Shown in pieces: positions 56,028 to 64,000 of a stretch of 64,000 bases of DNA. The first letter of the stretch is position 1; every line of letters starts with the position of its first letter. A program made the position numbers and the translations under genes. This stretch comes from Pleurotus ostreatus/Saccharomyces cerevisiae fusant (taxonomy: Eukaryota; Opisthokonta): assembly GCA_024196135.1 (NCBI GenBank), contig JAMQCK010000011.1:62001-126000 (forward strand). Direction: 5' to 3'. The notes beneath the pieces were generated by a model. That model was not told the origin of the DNA. It made no database searches and saw only the letters and a program-made list of their open reading frames with translations.

Positions 56028-56842
56028 CCTGATCTCTGTACGCTAGATAGGCCTTGATAGATAAGTAAGACCTGCACAGAGAAGAAGACGTCGACGCGAA
56101 GCCGCCTGCAATCACTCATCTCGCGCTCTTAAGTATCGCAGCGCTCGCAAACATCCTGTCAGCTGGTCATATGAATGGGAATGTTTACCCCGTTCCCAGG
56201 GAGGGTTGATAACGGATACGCAGATGGGCGGCTGGGACAAGTCAGACGGTCTTCTCGGAGCCCACTTGTTGGCCGACTTCTGAGATGCATTCATCCAGCG
56301 CGTTCGCGGATGTTGTCGTTATGAGACCGCTACATTGAGTTCAGGCGCTTCAAGGAACAGACACAATAAATGCTGCGCAGATCTCGGATCAAGGGAGCTC
56401 TGAAAAATGTGTATGAAGGGAGGGGAGGCATCTAATGGGGCTGGGCGGTTGTGAGGCTGCATCCCACGTATGCAGACTGTATTGGCGACGACGTCAGTAT
56501 GGCCAATCAAGGAGGTTGAACATCCCACATTCTATGTTTCGCTCTCCTTTCCAGACGCGCAAGTCGCCTGAGCTTGCGTCGACTCGTCCCTGTCGTTTCG
56601 AAGCAAGTCGTGGTCCAGAATAAGAGCCGATGGTCGGGAATGCTTCCGTTAACGGGTATTCGGCAATTGCCGGTTTTGACGGCAATTCCCTGTCGACTCG
56701 TGCGCTGGCTGTTTATCCACCGATGTATGTCGCCGCTGAGGCTTGAGCCGACGTCTACCATGCTCATACATATACGCTTGCGTATTTTATGCTCGTGAGG
56801 CCCTTCTGTGGCGAATCAAGCTACTGCGGTGCTACAGGAGCT
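56028..56842. other. Intergenic region upstream of the MFS gene
   Basis: Between the aldolase stop and the transporter start, both on the minus strand. No ORF is supported. It contains the palindrome CGGCAATTGCCG at 56661-56672. Confidence 0.5.
56661..56672. promoter_or_regulatory. CGG-N6-CCG palindrome
   Basis: CGGCAATTGCCG is a perfect 12-bp palindrome preceded by T and followed by G. The spacing matches the CGG-N6-CCG class bound by Ppr1/UaY-type Zn2Cys6 factors. It lies 634 bp upstream of the transporter ATG and about 180 bp past the aldolase stop. Confidence 0.4.
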
Positions 56843-58064
56843 TTATGGCCGTAAATCCTTGATCTTAGCTAACTCCAGCGCATTCCACATCCCAATGGCC
56901 ACAATATCTGCGCCAATGTTCACGAAATCGACTACAATGGGCAGAATAGGTCAGTGACTGTGGCTCGATGAGGATTTACTGCCTAACTCACAGCCCTGCT
57001 CGTATCGTGCCCGCGCCTGTTCCGCATTCACACAAAACATTCCGGCGTACTTGCCAGCAGCCTTCGCTGCGGCTAAGATGCGGTTGATTGCTTCCTGCAC
57101 CTCGGGAATGTTTGCGTGCTCGAGCGCCGGGTAACCCATCGAAGAGCAGAGGTCGTTCGGACTGAATGAATGTCCCATGTAAGCAGCTCCTCAACGGATC
57201 TCGAGTGTGGCCACTCACCCGACGAATAGCATGTCTATACATGTTATGGCTGAGTAAAGGATCGAAGGAGAAGAGTAGAGTGTCAGGCCACGCACCAATC
57301 CCGTCCACCTTCGCAATCTCCTCGCAATTCTCGAGCCCCTCGACAGACTCTATCTGCACCGCGATCAATGTGTTTCGGTTGGCTGTCGCGATGTATTCGC
57401 CCATCCCTTGATGGAACACGGCGGAGGCGAATGGGGAGCCTGCCCCGCGTATGCCGGAGATGGTCCCTGTGGTACGCTGGTCCTTGGGCACGGGGAACTT
57501 GGCGTGCTGGACGAGTTTGCGCGCCTCCTCGGGGGTGGACATCATTGGGCACAGGATGGCGTGCGCTGTATTGGTAAGCTGCGGTTGGCGCGGTGTCGAG
57601 GACGTCAGCTTGCGGTGTGTGACTTGCCTCCCGTATCTAATGCACGCTTCACGAGCCAGTCGACGGCGGAAGGTATGCGGACGACGGGGGAGACGCCCTC
57701 CGCCGCGATTGTGCCCACTACGGCATGCATCTCGCTGTCCGCGATGTTACCGTGCTCGCAGTCTAGGACGACGAACTAGCTCGGGGATGAGCTGACTCGC
57801 CTCACAAGTAATTAGCAGGGCTCGAAGGACAGAAACTCACATCGTAGCCCATTTGAGCAATCATCCTCGCCAGCGATGCGCCTGGAAGCTGCATCCAAGA
57901 GCCTTCGTGTCAGAGTACCTCCTCGTGAGCCAAATACCATTGCACTTGCGCCGGCTCGCACCAATTACAGGCCTGCGCGGGTTCGACGCCTCAGCCAAAG
58001 TGCGCTGAAGGCCAAGGAGGCCCTGAGCGTTGTTGCTGGTAGATCCATACGAAGTGTAGGCCAT
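56843..58064 (-). CDS. HpcH/HpaI-family aldolase
   Basis: A metal-dependent class II pyruvate aldolase or lyase fold (2,4-dihydroxyhept-2-enedioate aldolase type). MAYTSYGSTSNNAQGLLG starts at 58064. ASLARMIAQMGYD and FVVLDCEHGN contain the catalytic His. VSPVVRIPSAVDWLVKRALD has the conserved Arg. HAILCPMMSTPEEARKLV follows. IAVQIESVEGLENCEEIAKV supplies the metal-binding Glu, and the last exon runs from FVGPNDLCSSMG to ALELAKIKDLRP. Five or more exons; the first junction near 57.95 kb is unclear because 56- and 79-nt introns both keep frame. Its partner may be the neighbouring carboxylate-type transporter on the same strand, which is an inference. Confidence 0.87.
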
Positions 58065-58804
58065 GACGGCGGAAAATAGAGACTGCCTGTGTGAATGCGT
58101 TGTACTATCTGTGTGTGTGTACGGACGACATCGTGGCACTGATCGAACTTTGGTCCCAGGAGATAGGCGCCCGTCGGTGAGCGGCGGCATTTCCCGGCCG
58201 ATCAACATGGATCAACTCAAGCGTGTCACTCATGTTGAACTTCGCTCTCATGTACTTTCCAGCTCCGCTCCGCTCAAGAGTACACTGCCAAGGTATAGTC
58301 TGCTCTAGATTCAGCTTATCTAACCGCAATATTCCTTTGCTCTTTTGATGAAGATCGGCACTCTTTCCTTCGTCGTCTTCACGCGGCAGTCTCCTTCGGA
58401 TTTACTGACCTTCGCCGTTGTCTCTGTATCGGTAGCCTGTCCATGCGATACGCTCACACCAGATCTCTCACACCCTCAAATGGCGCGCAAACTGTCCTAA
58501 ACAAAATACTATGGCAACGCTTAGTATGTCTGAACGCAGCGGGGGCACATCCTCTTCGGACTCACTTTGTCTTGGATTGCCTAGCGACGACCGAGCGTTG
58601 GCTGCCTCGTTTTCTGGTTTCTCATCTGAGACTGGATGACTTCCTACTCAGATCAGCCTGAAAGTCTTACTTCGCACTCAGTCAGACAAACGGGGGCGAT
58701 GCACACCAAAAGGTATAAAAGCGAGGCCTTCAACCTCACTTCGCCTCCATTCACCAAAGCAAGCAACCACAACTCGACAATCTCAAGCACTCAAACACCA
58801 CACA
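58065..58804. other. Divergent intergenic region, aldolase / small secreted protein
   Basis: Promoters of both flanking genes. No supported ORF. TATAAAA at 58714 serves the secreted-protein gene. Confidence 0.5.
58714..58720 (+). promoter_or_regulatory. TATA box of the small secreted protein gene
   Basis: TATAAAA lies 91 bp upstream of the ATG, followed by an A/C-rich leader typical of highly expressed fungal genes. Confidence 0.7.
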
Positions 58805-59189
58805 ATGAAGTTCTCCACCGTCGCCACCATCGTCGTCGTCTCTCTCGCCGGCTTCAGCAGCGCAATGCCCGCCCGCGGAGTGAACGCGCCAGCCATGCGC
58901 GCAGTTAACACGCAAGAGATCCCCGCCACTGGCACTTCTGCGGCTGGATCGCCAACAACTCCGGAAACAAACGCTGAGCGTCTCGCTCGCGGTCTCCCAC
59001 CACTCAGGCCGCGGTCCATGCAGGCGACTCGTAAGATTCTGATCTCATACCGTGTTGAATCGTTTGCTAATTTGACCTGCAGGTACCGAAGTTAAGCGCC
59101 AGGGCCCCTCCGGCATGCGTCGTCGCGGACCCATTCGCGGCAACAGTAACAACAAGCGCGACCGCTATGCTGGCGTGTATGCCGCATGA
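58805..59189 (+). CDS. Small secreted protein with Kex2-type sites
   Basis: Two exons, 58805-59030 and 59083-59189, give 110 residues. A textbook signal peptide (MKFSTVATIVVVSLAGFSSA) precedes a Thr/Pro/Ala-rich, low-cysteine region. NAERLARGLPPLRPRS belongs to a motif I recall from many agaricomycete secreted proteins. Dibasic sites follow: VKRQ at the start of exon 2, MRRRG, and NNKRDRYAGVYAA at the end, so Kex2 cleavage could release short peptides such as the C-terminal DRYAGVYAA. No CaaX box, so it is not a classical lipopeptide pheromone. The promoter has a good TATA box, and an identical-copy tRNA lies 195 bp downstream. Function unknown; the peptide idea is an inference. Confidence 0.75.
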
Positions 59190-59384
59190 GGATATTCTCT
59201 TCGGCCTCATCTCTCCCATGACCCACATCCCTCTGTGCACGAACGGACACTATGTTATGCAGGGAACAGGAAGGGAAAAGAATTGTCAATGTATCTATAC
59301 CCGCAATAAATGCCTGAATCGCAGAGACAGATGATCCCATCCTTTTGAGGTCGGCAAGGATTTGATGAGCGAGTCGGTTGTATC

Positions 59385-59465
59385 GGGCGCTTGGCACAGG
59401 GGTAGCGCGCACGCTTCGCATGCAACGACTGCGTGAGGTCGTGGGTTCAAATCCCACAGTGTCCA
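59385..59465 (+). tRNA. tRNA-Ala(CGC), copy 2, with 9-nt intron
   Basis: Identical over 81 nt to copy 1 but on the plus strand: same acceptor stem with G3-U70, anticodon CGC, intron TGCAACGAC and T arm. Flanks differ from copy 1. A T-rich terminator (GTTTTTTC) begins about 6 nt after the discriminator base. Confidence 0.93.
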
Positions 59466-60009
59466 ATTCGTGTTTTTTCTGATTGTATTTTTTTTGGATC
59501 TGGCGACCGCGCGCTGAAGCTCAGAACCGTGGCCAATCCGGATCACCACCTCAAAAAGATCACAAGTCAGATAAATCAGATGGGAATAAAATGAATACAT
59601 ATCTACTACTACAGATATTTACTTGGCAGCGTGCAGCAGCACCGGCACTGCTACAGTCCTCTAGCAGCCCAATACCTACAAGTCCGATTAGACGTGGTAT
59701 AAGATTCGAGACGCGGTACATGTATGTAGGCAAACGCAGAGGAGCACGGAAATGCGCAAAGGACGAGGTGTACGAGGATAAAGTACGGAAGGAACAATAG
59801 AAACTACGAACGGAGCGCACGACGAAGGGGAAATAAATACAGTAAGTATGGCTGAAGACTAGGGACGACAAACTAGAAAGTCGCGATGAGTACGTGATAC
59901 TGGATAGAGTCAACTTGGATGGGCTGCATTAGCAGCAGGAAGCGTAGGGCGCAGCAAAAAGAGGCGAAAGCTGCCAGACGGCGAGCCGAGGTCAAGCAAG
60001 TGAGGCGTC

Positions 60010-62959
60010 TCATAACGCGACACCTGCCGGACCCCATAGCAGGCTATCCGCGTCTGCCTCGGGCTCAGGCTTGAGCATGCTGACGCCGATCCCCTGGTCG
60101 AGGCTAGGCTTCACATCGCCCAAGCCCGCGAGTGATTTCGGCGGATCGCCACCGCCGCCACCGCCACTACTTCCCCCATCGTCGCTCGACTGCGGCATCT
60201 TCCCCTTCGACTCCAGCATTCGGGCGCACTCGACTCCGCCCTCGGATTTCACTGTATAAGAAAATGTCGTTAGCGACCTATGCCAAGCGAAAAGGAGCGT
60301 AAATACGCACAATGTCGATTGAGTGCATCCATGCGCGCGAACTGCTTTCGACAGCCTTCGCACTGGAAGGGCCGGTAGTTCGTGTGCAGCTGCTCATGTC
60401 GCTTGCAGTCGTGTTGTCGCGCGAAGCCCTTGCCGCAGCCGGGCCAGTGACAGCGGAATGGCTTCTCTTCGTTGTGTGATCGTATATGACCTGGTAAATT
60501 GTTAGGGTGAACCGTCAAAAATTAGGACAAGCAGCGAGCACGCACCCTTCAAGTTGAAGCTTCTCGTAAATGTACTACCGCATCCTGGGACCGGACATTT
60601 GAATGTAGCCTCCTGCTTCCGCCGCCTATGCGACGCGTTCGCGGTTCGGCCAGTAGTGACGTTGGGCTTCGCGACATGTGTACATTCGCCCGAGCCGTCC
60701 CCGGGACTGCCTTGTTGGCCCGAGGACATCCCCATGCCACCAAGACCTGACATCATCCCCGCGCCGCCGAGGCCACCCATGCCCATCTCGGACACCAGGT
60801 GCATATCCCCAGCGCCCATCCCACTCATCATCGGGTCGACGCTGTCGAGGTCGTTCGTCGGCCAGCGCGGGCTGGCATTCGGCGACGGGTACGGGCTCGG
60901 GCGACCACGTCCGCCCATCCCGATACCCATACCCGGCGGCTGCGGGTTCCACGTCGCCGACCCGCGCTCGGACGACGCGCGACGATGGTGGCCATAAAGA
61001 CTCCCCACCGGCGACAGCGAACGCGCGCTCGGCGGGCCCATGGGCTGAAAGCGCGAGTCCGGCGTGTACGAGCGCTGGTTCTCGGGCACGTACGGCGAGC
61101 TCGTGCGGTTCGCCGGCGAGAGCGAGCGCGCCTGCCCGTGCGTCGGCCCGAGGCCCCAGCCGGACGAGCGACCGGTGCGGAGGTCCATGTCGGGCGTCAG
61201 GAAGGCCGGGTTGGTGCCGACGCCCGACCCGAGGCCCGGCGGGAGGTGCTGCATGTTCGAGTAGTCCTCGCTGCGCGACTGGCGCATGTGCCCGGGGCGC
61301 GGGGGCACGCCAAGCAGGCCGCGGTCGTCTGGCGAGCCGCTCGTGCCCAGCTGGGAGCCGCTGCCGCCGAGTGTGGCGCTCCCGCTCATGTTGCCGCTCT
61401 CGGTTCGGCTCCGCGGGAAGTTCTCCCATGTCGGCGGCTCGAGCGACGTGTCCGACTTGGAGCGCGAATGCTTCGAGGAAGGCCCAGGGAGGAGAAAGTC
61501 GCTCGACTGGCCGAAGGACTGGTTGCCGTAGCTGGAAGAGGCGTTCATGTTGTCGAGGGCAAAGTTACTGGAGCTTGAAGAGCCCGAGTTGTTGATGCCG
61601 AAGCTCTGACCTGAGCCGCCGATGTTGTGACCCGCCGACGGCGAACGACGGGGGAAGGTGTATGAAGAAGGATCGCGACCTCGGGAGTTGAGATCTGTGT
61701 CGCTAGAGTCCTGACCGTACGAGCTATCGTACTCGTCCTGCTCTTGCGGTGCGTTGAGTGAAGGTCCTGAAAGAAGAGGATAAGCAACAAGCGCCATGGT
61801 ACAGCATCGACTGATGTAAGCCGCAGTAGTGCCAGAACCGAACTGAGGCGACGTTTACAAGGTGTGAATCGTCGTGACTCATCAGCCGCACCAGTGCCTG
61901 TGATGATGGCCCATGTGCCCGAGACAGCTGTGTGCCATGCGAGGACGGAACGGGGGGCACGAGAGATCGACAAGCAGGGCAGACGGGAACTCCCATCACG
62001 CAGAAGGCTCGGTGCAATGATGGAAGCGCGCAGGCTCTTGATGAGTCCCGGACAAAATCCCCGACACGCCGCGGTCATACGACACGTCGCCAGAGAGAGA
62101 AGAAAATATCTGAAAATTGAGACTCACCATGGAAAGCATTCGCTGCATTAGCAGCTGCGGTCCGGACGGGGGTGGCGGGGACGATATTGAGCGATGGGCT
62201 GTTATCGTCCGGCATGACTAGACGTGGCGGGCTTTGGGCTTGGCCGCTCGGGTTTCGACTGTGAGCTAAGGCAGAGTAAGAGTCTAAGCAGCGATTGAGC
62301 GCCACACATATCACTCACTGGGTAGGGGAGAGGGTCCCCAATTGGGACTCCCCTGAAAGGACATCTGCTCAAAGGACTGCGCGACTTGCATACGCGGCGA
62401 GGGGGACACGCCGAGGCTGGAGGGAATGCCGTGCGGGTGCTGAGACGACACGCTGGAGGCGCGCGAGTGCTGCGAGTGGTGGGAGTGACCATCCGAGGAG
62501 GCCGGCGATGGGTGATCGAGTGAGCTCTGCATAATTCCCCCGAAGTCGTCGTTGAACATAAGCAGGCTGGACTGCCCGAAGTCGGTGGGATTGTACCTGC
62601 GTGCGGTGAGTGATGGGTAAGCAACGGAGAGGGGAAGCAATCGCGCACCTATCGGTCACGAAATCCGAGTCGTATAGAGGGTCCAGCAACGGATCCTGGG
62701 AGAGGTCGGAGTGCTCGGAGAAGGGGGACTGGTATGAGCCCGGCGATCCGTGAAAGGAGGGCGAGCCGTGGAATGAGCCTGGCGAGCTGTGCTGGTCGAA
62801 CACGCTGCCGTCAAAGGTGGGCTGGTCGTAGGAGAGAGGCTGTGTGGCGTGGTCGAACGAGGAGGGGATCCCGCCGGCAAAGGTGAGGGAACGCGGGGAG
62901 GGCGGCTCGAGGTCGAAGCCAATGTCGGCCGGGGCGTCGATGTTCGTGGCACTGTCCAT
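60010..62959 (-). CDS. Crz1-like C2H2 zinc-finger transcription factor
   Basis: Probable calcineurin-responsive regulator of calcium and stress genes. The start at 62959 gives [21 protein letters not shown] long Ser/Pro/Gly-rich regulatory region (~650 residues, many Ser-Pro sites) precedes three C-terminal fingers: [19 protein letters not shown], then [20 protein letters not shown], then [17 protein letters not shown] continuing to LKSEGGVEC across an intron. The [15 protein letters not shown] linker and the H..SEGG.EC ending of the third finger are hallmarks of basidiomycete Crz1/Sp1 proteins. PSLNIVPA near residue 235 resembles a calcineurin PxIxIT docking site. One intron (62127-61767) is 361 nt, far longer than all others here. 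The C-tail is Gly-rich and ends [10 protein letters not shown]. Confidence 0.85.
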
Positions 62960-64000
62960 GGTGACGGCTGTGTCCAAGGGTATATGTATCGGCGCGGCAC
63001 GAATTAATCTGTACGCAATCTGGGAACCGTGATGGAGGCGATGAGCAAGCCGTGTAAGGATAATACTGCGCGCACGTGTACGCACAGCCTGCAGCTCTTG
63101 ATCCTCGGTGGGAGGGATGGGCTTTATACGCCCGAGAAATGCCGATCTACGGTGGGCTCGAGGAGGAGATGGGCGCAGGAGGCAAGATATGTCGCCTGAG
63201 GTCGCCGCGAGAAACAAGAATCGACGGCGAACAACGAGGGGGTCTCGCTGATCGGCCGTGCCTGCCGGGGCGTGCCGAGCTGATTACGGCATCCGCATTT
63301 GGCAACTGCCGGGGGCGCCCCTCGCACAGCCTCCCATGTTCAACTTCGCTGATGCGGTGCACCGCCCCCTGCACCGCTCCGCCACCTTCAACACCCACAG
63401 CGCATCGCTCTCCCGCTCCTCGATTCACTCGACGCCGCCCCCCAGCGAGCACCCGCGCTTCGACGCCCAGCAGGCGTGCACACCCTGGAAGCGCGCTGGG
63501 CCCGGCGACGATCAAGCGCCGGATGGAGCGTATGTATAATCCTGCGCCTTCCTCGGCGCGACGCCTGCTTCATGTAAACTCTCTACCACCCCGGCGGAGG
63601 ACAGGCCTTCTTCATCACGCCTGATCGACCCCGAACACAGAAGCGGTCAAGCGACCCAATCGTCGTGAAACACGCAAGGACACGGCGAGCCTCAGATCTG
63701 CGATGCGCGCTCGACGACTGCATTGTTGCTGTTTGTTACGACTCTATAGAGCCTCCTTGCGGACGGGAGTCTGGACAGGGGACCCTGACATGCGTCAAAT
63801 AATAAGGTCAGTCCCGAACGTCCGTTGGATGAAGGTAGGCAGCCGTGCGTTGGCAACGAGGGCTAACCTGAACACTAATCCCCGAGATCCAGTCTGTAAG
63901 TCAGTTATTCATGACTCACTGCGAACGTGACGAGCTTCATAATCTTCCGTCAAATGGACGGGCCTCGCGCGGACCTCTCATCGCAAGCTATTGTCTTTAC
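62960..64000. other. Region upstream of the Crz1-like gene to the window end
   Basis: No gene is firmly supported. A short plus-strand frame starting at MFNFADAVHRPLHRS (63339-63539) has moderate codon bias but no partner exon or known motif. The first few hundred bases are the Crz1-like promoter and leader. Confidence 0.4.

Noticed and set aside
63339..63539. Short plus-strand frame at the window end
   Set aside because: Moderate codon bias but only 66 residues, with no signal peptide, domain or neighbouring exon; too weak to call.

Overview
This is nuclear DNA of a filamentous basidiomycete, most likely an agaricomycete. It is GC-rich, and almost every gene is broken by introns of about 44-70 nt with GT/AG ends and CTNAC-like branch sites. 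The full fungal fatty acid synthase is one fused gene, and a tRNA-Ala gene carries a nuclear-type intron. I see no bacterial operons, CRISPR arrays or rRNA genes. Exon positions come from reading frames and splice-site fit, not from transcripts.

Layout. 1-5.2 kb is gene-poor and holds a 460-bp Tc1/mariner-type MITE and short tandem repeats. 5.2-15.5 kb: acyl-CoA-binding protein (-), double-PH-domain protein (+), Zn2Cys6 transcription factor (+), AKR7-type aldo-keto reductase (+), F-box protein (-). 16.3-24.1 kb: a DUF6914-like gene (-), then three same-strand coiled-coil genes, two of them with hydrophobic N-terminal segments, with a duplicated hairpin-forming element between the last two. 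24.4-28.5 kb: a Pgc1-like glycerophosphodiester phosphodiesterase (+) and two tandem NOR-1-like short-chain dehydrogenases (-). 29.9-36.5 kb: a secreted/transmembrane six-kelch protein (+) and the mRNA-export helicase DBP5 (-). 38.5-51.4 kb: fused fatty acid synthase (+). 52.3-64 kb: a third NOR-1-like dehydrogenase (+), two identical tRNA-Ala(CGC) genes in opposite orientation, a Dal5/Tna1-type MFS transporter (-), an HpcH/HpaI-family aldolase (-), a small secreted protein with Kex2-type sites (+), and a Crz1-like C2H2 factor (-).

How they fit together. Most are housekeeping or regulatory genes and the window is not a classical biosynthetic cluster. Lipid metabolism recurs (ACBP, FAS, phosphodiesterase). 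The three dehydrogenase paralogues share a promoter element and a similarly placed TATA box, so they probably respond to a common signal although 24 kb separates two of them. The most unusual non-coding signals are that element, an 11-bp motif repeated around a nested inverted repeat upstream of the Zn2Cys6 gene, regularly spaced UGUANAUA sites in that gene's 3' region, and the duplicated hairpins near 20.6 and 20.9 kb, whose stems differ by compensatory changes.
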